Shown one piece after another: positions 11,684-24,900 of a DNA stretch of 64,000 bases. The stretch spans positions 1,256,501 through 1,320,500 of the forward strand of contig OZ037770.1 of the NCBI GenBank assembly GCA_964035545.1, read 5' to 3'. The notes below the pieces were generated by a model. It was given only the letters and a program-made list of their open reading frames with translations. It made no database searches and had not been told where the DNA came from. Made by a program: the position numbers and the translations under genes. How positions within the stretch are numbered: the first letter of the stretch is position 1; each line of letters begins with the position of its first letter. Source of the stretch: Bugula neritina (lineage: Eukaryota > Bryozoa > Gymnolaemata > Cheilostomatida > Bugulidae).

Positions 11684-14600
11684 GATGGAAAGTGACTTTT
11701 CTTTTGTCTGTGCTTATTGGTCAATTCAGTTATGAATCAGCGGCTACACTAAAATTCAGTCACATCAAAAAACTGTCTACATATCAAGTAGAAAAATGGG
11801 TGAAAATTTATATCATTGTACAGGCTTAGAAAACATTATTTGACATACAGACTACAAGATTTGCTATTAAATGATGGCGCATGCTACACCAGAGAGCAGA
11901 TATGAATAGTTTATAGAGTAGAACTGATCTTCTGGCAAGCTGTGGCCATTACATGGTTTATTTTATTTTCTTGAAGTCTTACACAGAAAAATGTAGGCTT
12001 AGTTGCAGTTCACTCTCAGAAGATGATGCAGCCAAAATTCTATAACTTCTTGTCGGCCATTTATGCATGACTAGTCGTGTGTTATGATATATGTTGAATA
12101 CACATATTGTAAACTATAACATAAGGTACGTCTGCAAGCAACCCCAGTTAAAAATGATGTATGAAAACATTGCTTCAGCCTGTCTTTTAAAAGGTCAAGG
12201 TCATACTTCCAAGGACGGTTTTCTTATTCTTACTAGAACCCTAGTCTTACGACAAACAGTTGTCTTTAAGTTAGATAGTCAAAATGATTTAATGACAGGA
12301 TCCTTTTGGTTTTACTATCCAAATGTATAGTGGCAATAACTACACCAGCCTTTACGACAATAATATCATTTATTTATTGAATTATCAAAGTATTATAGGC
12401 CGACTTATTAGTTAAATTTTTCAACCATTTGTCAACCAAAATGACTGAAAACTTGAGATTCAGTTTGACTTTCCGTGAAAGTCACATGATATCTTGGCTT
12501 TATTGAAATAAAAACATAATTGGCTACTGAACAAAGAAAAATTAAAATAAGTACTGAGTGGATGGATCAGTATGAAGTATGAACCAGTATGCAATTCGGT
12601 ATAATCGGATGCACCTGCCAACAAGAGAAACGGAAACTTTATTAAGTCCAACTAAGAGTGAAACTAAACAGGAATCTAAATTTTACATTCAACTATGAGC
12701 AATGCGGCTGCATAAAAGGGAATAGGTGAAGCATTTTTGACTGTCTTAAAGGGCATCTAAATTTAAAGACAATAATTCATTAATAAACATAAAGCCACAT
12801 GAAAGTGCAGATAATAGCACAATTAGTAGGGATATGAATGATAAGTTACCATCAAACAACTGATACTATTTCAGAAAATGAAATGGCCATGCTTAGTACC
12901 ATTACTATCAAACAAAACTTGAAAATCAACATGAATATGAAGGATCATGCAACCATTACATTACAATAATAAATCTAACTTCAAGTATAAGCCTCTAATC
13001 CAAAAAATATTTCACAGCTGAATGAAGTTAACACTCATGTTAATGTTCAGGGTGGAATTATTTTTGCAGCTCTTACAGTTATTTAATAACTATTGAAGTA
13101 TAAGCTAAAAGCAATTTTAATTTAAGCTTCAGTAACTGACTTAGAGTTAGGATTAGAACTTGGAAGCAATCAGATTGAGATTAACTTATTAGGACATCAT
13201 GACCATAATTATTGAATAAATAAATTATTGCGGTACTGATACGTTATGATTCAAATATTAATTTATAACATCAACTACAACATTAAGTGATTAACTATAA
13301 GTATAACTCAATATATATGATTAAAATTATACTTATACTTATAGTTATGCTTACACCTACTCTTACTCTTAGTCTTACAGTTATAGTTATACTTATACTC
13401 ATACTCATACTGAGTATAAGTATAACTATAAGCATAACTATAACTATAGGATTAAGTATAATCATATTGATATTCACTTATACTTATAGTTAATAAGTTA
13501 TACTTATTCATTTTGATATTCAGCATTCACTTTGACTTTTATTTATTATCATTATCATTAAGTGATTAACTCACCTCGTAAAAATTAGAACACTCTGCTA
13601 ACAATGAGTAATACTAATACTTATACTTATAGTTATACTAAAAGTAAAACTAAAAGTAAAAGTAATACTAAATCTAATAATAATGGTAATAATTATTTAT
13701 ATTAACGAATGACACTCAGAGTGCTACGTTTAGTTTTACCTTCAAATATTGAATTATTAAAAAAATATTATTAGCTAAATAGAACTACATTAGCCTTAGG
13801 CGTACTAGTCTTCACACATGTGACAGTATTACAAGTAAACGTAATAGTGATATTAGCTCAGTGATAGTAGTTGAGAATCTGAAACTCAAACTGTGCACCC
13901 AATTTAAATTTTCGATAATGTCAAGACTGAAATTTGACATTGACATTGATGACTGAACCAAAATTGAAATCAATATTAATATCAATTTGTTTATTTTTTC
14001 AGTATATTTTTTATTAGAATAGTGAACAATTTTTTTGAAACCAATAATGTAATGGAATATAAATGCAAAGTGGTCAGAATAATACAAATCATTTTTTAGA
14101 AACTAAAAACAATAAAGAGCACAACTTCGCCTACACTTCACTCGCCGATAATTATTATTCTACCAAAAAATATTATTTTCATTTTGATCAGCTGAAATTT
14201 TGATTGAAAAGACTCGTTGAGAATTAGAAAATTACCAACTTCAATAACAAGAAAGTTAATTCAGTTATTTTATTGCCAGACGATGGATTAGGAACATAAA
14301 AATGAATTAAATGAGTGGCTCTAATATATCAATAATTAATTTGAACCAATTTCATTTTCAATAAATAATTTTCTTCAAGTTCACTGTTACACTTACAGTT
14401 AGTGTTAGTCTCAGTCTCACTCTGAGTCTTGTGTGGGTGTCGAACTTGAAGTTGAACGTGATGTTTTATTTTTAGTTTTAATAGTAATACTAATACTAAT
14501 AGTTATAGCCTTCTAACTTTTATTCTAGTCTTGAAGTGTAATCAATATTCTACATCAATGCTCTATTAGTATTACAGAGTAACACCATTAGTATTAGCTT

Positions 14601-15584
14601 GTATTTAATATTTATACTACAATTACCGCAGTGGTAGTATCAGTGCATTTATACTCATTGAATTTTTAGTATCAGTATTTGCATGACTGGCAGTGATCCG
14701 GTGTTAATCACTGATAGTCTCACATTAATTATAATAAATTTATTCATTGGATTACAATCATTACTGAAAGTTAAAGTGACAGCAAAGCTAAAACTAATGC
14801 AGTAGTAGTAATACTATTAGTTAGACTTGCCATTGATTAATTTCGTCACTACAGCGATTCATAATTACACTCAACTGATTTCAGTAAAGTTAAAAATAAT
14901 TGGATTCAACTACTGAATTAGAATTTCAACTTTCAATCAATATTAAATATCAGTATGAATAATATATTTACCAACTTGAGGTATGGCTACTAAATATAGG
15001 TACATAGTTATTTACAAGGAAAAACTAAATAATCATTAGAGTAATTTCACTTATAGTTATACTAATGCTATTGACAGATGTTATGATTATAAGTTATAAA
15101 ATTAAATTCATGTTCAACTATTGCTATAACCATAAGTATTACTAATAGTAATTAAATATACTTGTAATAACAAATCTAATTCAGGTCCATTTTATTTTCT
15201 TTGCAGCAGTTGAACTACAAGTACAAGTATAACATTAACCATCAAATTAGAATTCACTCAGTATTAATCTCTCTGTTGGTAGTTATCATAAAGTATAACA
15301 AATGTTATTCTTATAGAATACATTTTGATCAGAGACTACATGCATCTTTTTCAAATACCTACATTGTTTCTTGGTCTAAATTTCACTTAAATTTGCAGTT
15401 TTATTTGGTTTTCAAATTACATTCTGGTTTTCAGTCCAAATTATTAAATATTTAAATAAATTCATGTACTAATTTGTTTTTAGTTTTGCCTAGAGTGATA
15501 GCCAAAGTAGGATTTATCCCCACAGTCTTAGTGACTCATTCTGATAGTAACACTTAAACATAGGACTAGCGGTTGAAGCTCAGG
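11684..15584. other. Divergent intergenic interval WDR33/SSU72
   Basis: No coding exon recognised. The 3.9 kb between the two divergently oriented genes is very AT-rich. From about 13290 to 15180 it is packed with cryptic repeats of ATAGT, ATACT, AGTAAT and related words, often as inverted pairs. WDR33's 5' end and SSU72's promoter must lie here, but I see no clear core promoter motif. Confidence 0.6.
13318..13500. repeat. Self-complementary ATACTTATAGTT simple repeat
   Basis: Runs of TTATACTTATACTTATAG on the left pair with TATAAGTATAACTATAAG on the right around the centre near 13413 (ACTCATACTGAGTATAAGT), forming a long imperfect palindrome. Open frames appear on both strands and are repeat artefacts. 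Confidence 0.75.
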
Positions 15585-17992
15585 ATGTTGTCACAAAAGT
15601 TTAAACTGGCAGTTGTGTGCTCCAGTAACCAAAACAGAAGTATGGAGGCACACAATTTTCTGGTGTAAGTTTTAGACACACTAGTAATTAATTAGCAACT
15701 AATTATATTAATTTAGGTCTTTTTTCATGTAGTGGAAATTACTAAATATAATATTATATGCAACTTTGTTTGGACAAACTCGACATTTTCTTATTCTAAC
15801 CAATGCAAGAAAAGCGCTTTAAAAGCTATAATTCAGGGTTGCATAATGTGTTCAAGTGAGACTTTTACCCTCTTGAGTTAAAACTTTTAATTTTATCTGC
15901 CAAACAGATTTAATCTATCAAGATTTTTCATCATTGTAAAAAGCTGACCCCCAATCTTTAAGCATTATTTATAAATTTGTAATTGTCAATAATGGTTTAT
16001 AGTTGCCATTATTGATAATTAATAATTGTCATTAAAAGTAACCATAGTCGCTATGATTATAATGTCAATGTATTTGTTATTCTCATTAATTCTAAAACCA
16101 ATTGTTAGTGTTTCACTGGTTGTCTTTAAATTGATGATATGGTAAATGTTAATTTAATTGATTGTTGCTGAAAAGGATATAGGAGTTGTGAAAACAATTA
16201 TCAATTGTTACTTTCAGCAAAAAGGGTTTTAAAGTCAGCTCCTTTGGTTCAGGTAATCAAGTGAAGCTGCCGGGCACGGCAGCAGATTCTCCTAACGTTT
16301 ACGACTTCAACACAACATACCAGGAAATGTACGACGATTTAAGCAGTAAAGACAGAAACCTGTATCCCTTTACTCTGCTTAGTTGAGTTTTCTAGTCACT
16401 CTTGGTCATGTCAGACCCGCTTGTGAGGATCATTTGAATAAGCAAATTTTCTCTTTTCGATTTACTGTTGTTAGACTAATGAGTTTAGTAAAAGAAACGT
16501 TGAACTTATTACAAAAGTTGTGGGTTTGAATCTCAGCTGTACAGTTTTTGTAAAAAGTAACTGACTATTTGGTGTCACTATCAACATAAATTGAACAAAA
16601 CATAAAACAGGGGTATTTTCTTAGAATCACAGTTGCTAAGATAAATATTACTAACCTTGAAAGTCATGTTCTTTTATTTAAGCAGGTATTTATTTAAAAG
16701 ATTAATTTTTTTACCATTTAATCTCCTAGTTCTAAATTGTATATTTTTCCCAGACAAATATTCTTAGCTTACATTTATATCTATTTAGCCATATTGCTAA
16801 AGTATATCGTGTTATCTAATAAGTTCAGGAGTTATGTCACCTTTTCGGACGGTTAAGTTGTTTCCTTTAAGATTTCATGCAGATATACACAGAATGGCAT
16901 TCTTCACATGCTGGACAGAAACAGGCGTATCAAGCAAAGACCAGAGAGGTTTCAAAGCTGCGCTGATCATTTCGACATCGTCATAACTTGTGAGGAAAGG
17001 GTGTATGATCAGTGTATAGAAGGTCGGTCTGCCATTACTTATGTCTTGTAGGCTGTGCTAGTTATATAGATAGTGGCAGGAAAAATTGTCCAGTATTTAG
17101 GATGAAAATATTTATGGATACTCTGATAGCATTGGAGAAGTTTTCCATTCAACGTCACGCTTTTTGACAGCGTAATGGAGTGAACACTGGTTGCTGATAT
17201 ATTGAGTCGTACTGTTTGTTAGTCGTACTGGTTGTTAGTCGTACTCATTGTTAGTCATACTGAAGGTGACTTATACTGATCATAACTCTCACTAATAATT
17301 ACCCACACTAGTAGTAACTCTGACTGTTGATGAGTCATACTGATACGTGACTGTTAGTTACTGCAGTCGCTAGAGATTCATATCTAGCTAAACTCTTCTT
17401 ACAGAAGGGAAATGAAAGTCATAGTCATTTTCAAAAACCGAACTTGAAATAAAAATATCAAGCAATAGATATATGCATTTCCTTAAGGGTGGCAAAGTAT
17501 CTGTTTGACTGATAGCCTGTGGTCCATGTTTGTAGAGTTGAACAACCGAGAGGCCAGTTCAGATGAGCTGGGTTCTCAGTCTCATATTATAAACATAGAG
17601 ATACACGACAATCACGAGGAGGCAACTATCGGAGCTTTCTTGATATGCGACCTGTGTTCTATGGTGAGTTACTACTACTACTACTACTACTACTAGTAGT
17701 ACTACTACTAGTAGTAGTACTACTACTAGTAGTAGTACTACTAGTAGTAGTAGTACTACTACTATTACTACTACTACTACTACTACTATTACTACTACTA
17801 CTACTACTAGTACTACTACTACTAATACTATTAGTAGTACTACCACTACTACTACTGGTTCTACTAATTAATGTTTCTGTAACCCCACAGTTACACTCAT
17901 CCGATGACCTAGATAATGAAATAGACGAGATTTTACAAGAATTTGAAAGTAGATGCCAAAGGCCTGTGCTACACACGACCCTATTCTATTAG
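15585..17992 (+). CDS. SSU72: SSU72, RNA polymerase II CTD phosphatase
   Basis: SSU72 removes phosphate from Ser5 (and Ser7) of the RNA polymerase II C-terminal repeat and works with the 3'-end processing and gene-looping machinery in the nucleus. Five exons, all phase-consistent: 15585-15664, 16218-16361, 16883-17022, 17536-17663 and 17891-17992. They encode about 197 residues, against 194 in human. The catalytic P-loop CSSNQNR (CX5R) is at residues 12-18. [22 protein letters not shown] and [14 protein letters not shown] follow, the last carrying the conserved aspartate region. The protein ends in the typical aromatic Phe-Tyr. Exon 1 uses the GTAAGT donor two bases after the first GT, as the next exon's frame requires. 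Intron 4 begins with a long ACT/AGT triplet tract eight bases after the donor. Confidence 0.97.
17671..17865 (+). repeat. ACT/AGT triplet repeat in SSU72 intron 4
   Basis: About 195 bases of ACT triplets with blocks switched to AGT, so that the tract is partly self-complementary. It begins eight bases after the exon 4 donor GTGAGT. Long Tyr, Leu, Val, Thr and Ser open frames across it are artefacts. Confidence 0.9.
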
Positions 17993-18918
17993 GTCTGACA
18001 TCGCGTCTTTCTATAGAAAATCTGAAACTCGCCTCTTTCTGATTTATTTAGTGAAATTAAAATTGTCCATATCGCATGTGATATAAGGGTCATTGACTAT
18101 GCGACTCGAATTCCCACAGGTGTATTTATTTATGATAGCTTATGCTGTAATTAATGAATCTTTCTAAGATATAAGACTATGTATAAAAATTCCCTTTTGT
18201 ATACCTAAATTCTACATGTACACATGTATATCGCATTAAATGTGCAATAATATTGGTCACACAAATATATCAGCTATGTTTTTGTATGGAAATGAAAGCC
18301 ACTTTTTGAATAATAAAATATTTTCACAAATATTGTACAATAGTCGATGTCCTATGCTTAGAAGTAGCTAACACAAGTCAGCCCTAACCAAATACTGTTA
18401 TAAAACTTTCAGCTGTTAAAAATCCATCTCCAATATAGAATGTGATTAGTGTTAAATAATCGCAGGAAATGGTAAATTATAATTTTGATGAGTCCAATTT
18501 TATCTAAAAAGACCAAAAAATCTGATAACGAACTTTAAAGCACTGTATGTAAGCTAAACTGGACATATTTATGAGCTTATATTACATCCCATAGCGCTGT
18601 CAAGAAATTTCATTTTGCTAAATAAAAGTTTCTCAGTAACTTTTATTGTACGTATGATTGGTCACATGAAAACCTCATGCAAATCTATAAAAAATTAGTT
18701 TAGCACAACAAGACAAATAAATACAAATAATTAATATAAATAATTAGATTGGAAGACCTAAAAAAGGATTGATGGTGTTTGATAAAGACACAATAATGTT
18801 GATATTAAAAAGAAAGGATTTATACATATCACTACAACCTATACACAGCACGTAGTAACTGACATTGTATTGCACACAACACGGTATATAGACAGAAAGG
18901 ATAATGTGAGAACAACTC
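17993..18918. other. Convergent 3' ends of SSU72 and CEP97
   Basis: No coding exon seen. A plus-strand AATAAA at 18312-18317 suits SSU72 and a minus-strand AATAAA at 18642-18647 suits CEP97. The interval therefore looks like two opposed 3' UTRs. Confidence 0.6.
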
Positions 18919-21900
18919 CTAAACAGCACTAGGGTCATCAGGGTACAAGCTGGCTTTAAGCTCTTCAAACTGCAAGAACAAAAATATACACTAATATGAA
19001 GACAACAATACTTAAAGTAGAGAGTCAGATACTGCTATTTGCAATTGAGAAGGACATGAAGATCTAATGTAATGTTAAGAGCTTACATTTAATACTAATG
19101 ATTGTTCTAGTAATATCAAATAGATAATCTAACAGCCGCTGTATAACCACTCTGAGCCTAAACTCATTTGAAGCTTAGTGTGACACCATAAACATGTTTC
19201 CTGAAGAATATGGCACTATACGTTAGAAGAAACTGGTTCAAATATTTGTTGAGATAAATGGAGATTATTTGAGTCAGCTTATATATAAGAAGTAAAAATT
19301 ATACCACTACTTCAGTGTTGACATGTAAACAGTGCTATTTCCCCAGTGACAGGTGACTCATAGTGTCACCTTTAGCGACTCAGAGTGTCATTAGTGACAG
19401 GTGAGTCAGATTGTCAACAGCGGCAGGTGAGATAAGGTGTCAACAATAGCAGAGAAAAGCGGCAGGTGTATCAGGAAGTCAGATGACATGAATAAGGAAT
19501 GAGGGAAATGAAGCAGTAGAGTTTCTTAGTAATTAGTCACAGTTACATAGTAATCTGTAGACATCTTACTTTGAGTGAGAGCGACTCAATACCAGCTATT
19601 AGACTTCTTCTTATCTTCTGACCCTCATAGTTGATAGTCTGCTGCCTGTGACAAAGAGAACACAACTCAAAACTAATTCTCAAGAAGCAGCAGCGGCTGT
19701 TCCTTACAGAGAAGTTGCAAGAGTACATAATGCCTCGTACAAACACATTCCTAATGGTTCATATATACTCACTCCTCTACTGGTATTGATTAGTTCATTG
19801 TTTAACATAAAATAACAAATCCCAAATAGGTCACATAACTCCTTTTAAAAGGTAATGATGATTAGGTTCATGTTTTACATAAAATTCAAGTTATAAAAAT
19901 TGAAAGCCATGATAAAGCTGATTAGTAACATATCGTGACAAACTAAATACAGTGATCAAGGCGCCAGCTATAAAACCACAGCAAATCTCTCACAGATATT
20001 TAAGATAACAAACACTACAATCACCTGTTCATCTCTCCAATCACAAACGCCAGGGTCTCCTCCAGTCGCCGAGACCGGAGTTCTTGTTTAATGCTGTGAA
20101 CTCGGGGGTCAAGGTTACGCACTGAGTAACCTCGCCACAGCTTCTGAATGTGTACGGCTGCCTTGGCATGCACTTCAGTATACTCTGCAAGTTAAATGTG
20201 TTGGTGAGCGATTCACTCACGGATTTTCCAGTTTCTCAGTTTCAAAGAGTAGGCAAGTAAGTAACAATAAACACGGCTAACAGGAGGTGTGTTGGTTGTG
20301 GGTGTGGCTAATAGTCTAGTAAAATAGCTTCTGGGTCACACTTTGAGTTTTCTTAGGCCAAAAAGAAAGCTACCAGGTGATTGGTCAAATGTTTGAAAAA
20401 ACCTAGATGGGTGGTTATCTTCATACGAATAAGAAATGGTTAGTTTTATGTAACTGGTTGGAGACTATACAAGCCGAATTGAACAAATCAAGGCATTTCA
20501 TAGCCATGAGATTATTTCAAAGCAAGTAGAATGACTGAAACACATAAAAGTGCTGTGTACCTGTAGCAGACGTATGCGCTGTGGAAGGTTCTGTGGTTTG
20601 ACAAGTCTGTCTGTTAGTCTGACCGAACTGCTCCGTGCCTGGTGCAAGTCTGGAAGGTGAAGAACCAACATGGCCGACTTTTACTGTTGAAACTGAGTCA
20701 CTAATTGGCTGATCTACAATGAACAAACAGTTCCACATACTGGGAGACAAACTCAAATGGTCCAATACGAAACAAGCTTTCATTCTGCTAATCAAACTGG
20801 CTGAGTCCGCAGAAGAACATGTACTTAGCCATGATTCATTGATAACCAAAAAGTGACCGAATTTTATATGACCTATTTTAATGAGACGTACTCCTATGTG
20901 ACTTAGTTCCGTGTGACCTACTTTTACAGTTCCTCATGTGGTAAATTAGAAAAAGTGCCCAAGTTAAGAAAGAAATGAAATGATTGGTTACCTGTTTGAA
21001 AGGAAGCAGATGATTGGTTGCTAAACTCAGCTGAGTCAGATACAAGTATCAGCCTGCGACTGGCCATGTTTTTCTTCTCTCTAGTTGGGCTACGAGACGC
21101 ACTTCTCGATCTTGACATCTTGGGGAGTGAGTCACTGGAAAGACCAATCACTGGACAGTTTAGTTAGCAGCCATCAGAAATAAACCAATCAGAAAGCACT
21201 TTAGTTCTAGGTCACTTGTAAAAAGCCAATCACATCAGAGTGATTTAGGAATAGAATCGCCAACTGATGTCTAACTCTAACTATTACAAGGGTCATTTTA
21301 CTTAATTTTTCACAATTCAGCTGCTAATGAACAAGGGTTTTTGCTCGAAACTAGTAAAATATCAATAAATACATCTAAACAATCAGGATTCTTTTTTATT
21401 TTGCTTGATTTCCCATGTTTTTCCTATTTATTCAGCTACTTTCGATTGCGGACCGTTTGTTTAGTAAAGGTCCGCAATCCAAATTAGCTAAATAAAGAGG
21501 AAAACATGGGAAATCAAGCAAAATTAGGAAGAATCCTGATTGTTTAGGTGTATTTATTGATACTTTACTAGGTTTGAGCAAAAACCTATGTTAATTAGCA
21601 GCTAAATTGTAAAAAAATAGTTAAAAACTGGAGATTCCCAGTGTGTACTAAATTAAGTAAAATGACCCACATATAAGTAGTAAATCTATGTGAATCATGT
21701 TTCCTCATTTTAAAGTCATCTTATATGTATATTACTATAGCTCTTGCTAAACAGCTAGCCTCAAGAGTTCATAGTGTTACTATCATCTGTATTCTTAGGA
21801 GTTGTACCTAATGAACATATACAATGTAATTCACTACAAATCAAGACCCCTTCCCGTGTCCCATACTATACGCACACTGAATAACATCAACTCGGACTAA

Positions 21901-24900
21901 TCTGTAGAATTACCTGCGCTTAGGAGCAGTTCTAATATTAGACACAGAGCTTGGACTTCTCTCCTGACCAATTACCTGCCTTATAAGACCTCTCATATCT
22001 CGGCGCGATACAAGGGGAGATCCTGGAGTAACTGGAGTTGAGGGTGCACTGGTATTAGAGTTATCCCCACCAGCTGGAGGTCTAGAAATAATAGTATTAC
22101 CTACCATGACATCATATTATATAGATAGAGTTTCATTATTCATGTTCACAAATAGCAACAAATTAAATTCCATACAAAATTTTATCCAAGCAAAACAATA
22201 AATTTATAATAACTGGTAATGAATGGGTGAATTGTTACTTTATATCTATACTATGACCCAAAATGTAAATTATACAAATTTATTGGATAGGGTAAGAGTG
22301 TGGGAAATATTTTGTGTGCACATGAAGATTTAGTATGCCAACAGCTGTGCTAGTAGTACTAGTATTCATATCGACAAAGATAAGGACATGTGGGAACTAA
22401 CAGATGAGTGGTATGTACACTGACTCATTCACTATTCACTCATTTACTTGAGTTACTAACAGTTGCTCATAGTTACAGTCACTCACAGTTACAGTCTCAC
22501 TCACAGTTAGTCACTTACAGTTACTAGTAACTAATACACTCGTGTTATAGTGACTACAAATATTAGTGAATAATCACTTTCAACCAACTCAGTACTAGAA
22601 TGACTATCACTGTTACTGTAGTACTACTACTAGTACTGTTAGTAGCGAGAGCTGAAAAGCGAACTGGGCTAAGATGGGAGATAGAAGAGCAAGACGGGCG
22701 TCTGGTAAGAGCCCTCACTGACGGATCACAAGTAGTGACACTCGACTACAACCAGAAAGGGCAGCTGATTCAGTGTTGGGCGACGAGGGAAGGCAAGACT
22801 CAAACAGCTATCAGCTTCCTGTACTACGCGGTGAGGTTATCGAACTTCAGTTCTACTAATCATAGCAGAATTTCACAATATTCATTATTAACCACTACAG
22901 ATGCGAGTGCAGTGATGGAGAAATTGAGAAAAGCCTGTGTTCTAGATTAAAAATGAAGCAAAAGAAAATAAGTTTCAAGCTGTGCTCCAAACCAAAACAT
23001 ATTTAAAAAATCTAAGAACTTAGGCTATCTCAATTTTTCCTTTATAGCTCTTAAATGGAATAAAATTTTGTTTGGCTTAATTATTTAGCTTATCAAGGGC
23101 CCTCTTCTTGTTGAATAATTTTTGTTAAAGCTAAGTCTATTAAAATAAACTTTCGAAAAGCAGACCAAACTTTAAGAAAAAAAAACAAATAGAATAAAGG
23201 AAATTGAGAGATGGAAATGCTGTGTTACAGGCTATGGCTGACGGGAAACCACACAACCGACAAGCAGTAGATATAGACATCAAGGATGTGAAGAGATACT
23301 GTAAATCTTACATGAAAAATGTTACTAAGGTGAGATCTTTTATTATCATATATTACCACTATATATGTAATATATTAGTGTTATACGATATAATACAGTG
23401 TTATACAATATAATATACTGTTATATAAACCATGATCTATGTTATAATACTATGCTATATAAAGTAATAAAATATAAAATATTATTCTTACATAATACAT
23501 TAATATAGTATATAATTAAGAATATTATATATTGTATTATTATATCATATAACAAAATATGATTTTATACAATATGCCATTATTTGCCAGCCATGATTAA
23601 CATTAAATAAATAGATTATATAGAAGTAAAATAATTAACCATCATGTTTCATATAGACTACTAAAAAATTTCTTAAATGTTTTCTATTTTAAACTTATAT
23701 TAATTAAAAAATTCAATTGACTCCATGTATAACATGATTATTCATATTTGTAATATTACATTATTAACTAAGCCTAGGGCCACACGGTGCGTATTTTCGC
23801 ATGCAAAAATTGAAATCACAAGTAGCAAAGGTGTCCACTGTAGCGTCAGTGATGCATGATAAATAAAGCTTTCATTTTTAAATCGCACTCGCTTTCAATA
23901 GAACGCAATTTGCTGGAATGTAGCACTAAATTAAAGAAATTGGGCTCGCTAAATAGCTACCAGCCAATTAGGTGACGATGACAGAGACGCAAGTGCGAAG
24001 GTTTTCTCAACGCGCACAGTGGACACCTTTGCTACTTGTGATTTCAATTTTCGCATGCGAAAATACGCACAGTGTGGCCCTAAGCTAAGACTTTTTCATT
24101 GTAATCCATCAAACTAACTTTGATTAAACTAAATAATTTAGTACTATTTTCATTTTGAGTACACAACTAATTGCCAATATTTTTTGAAATATATTCTCAA
24201 AAAATACCAAATTATTTTTCAAAAAAAAAATTTCAAAATGAAAACGCTTCATCATAAAATAATTATTAATTTAGTTTATTATACAATTAGAGTCGGAGTG
24301 AAAGTGACAACTCTTTGGTAGAGGAGATAGAAATGGTAGCCACGCTGAGAGAAGGATTTGATGGTAAGAAATTTATCATTTACAAAAAGTAGGATATAAT
24401 AATAGAACTTAGGCTATTTGAGAGGGAGGAAGGGCCTGATTTAGTACTCAAATAAACAGCTTATTAACTAGCCCTCACTCCATGGGCAATAATTTATAAT
24501 ATTATTTTAGTGGTGAATTAAGCAACATTTTGGAGTTGTTTGCCAATAGCAATGCAAATTTCAAGATGAAACAATTCCCAAGAACATTACAAACTTTTAG
24601 TAATCAAAGCTGTTTAATTAATTAATTTACCAACTATATCTATTTTTCTACCTGAGTGTAAAAGAGAAAGCTACCACTACTTTCTAATTTTAACAAACGA
24701 CATACGTTATGCTCTACCAAAAAAGTTTATATACATTTCTGTCGTGTTCTGTCGCTAAGGCAGCAGGTGGTGTGGGCTCAACCCGGCAAAGTCAAACACT
24801 AAAGTAGCTCTTAAAAAGGAAGATCGGTGTTGTAAGAAATGGCACGAGTGCTCTTTACAGATAAAAGGTAAGAATACCGGTTTCTCTAAATAAAAAAAAT

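Noticed and set aside
13287..13493. Overlapping open frames on both strands
   Set aside because: The region is a self-complementary simple repeat; Ile/Thr/Ser-only proteins on both strands are artefacts.
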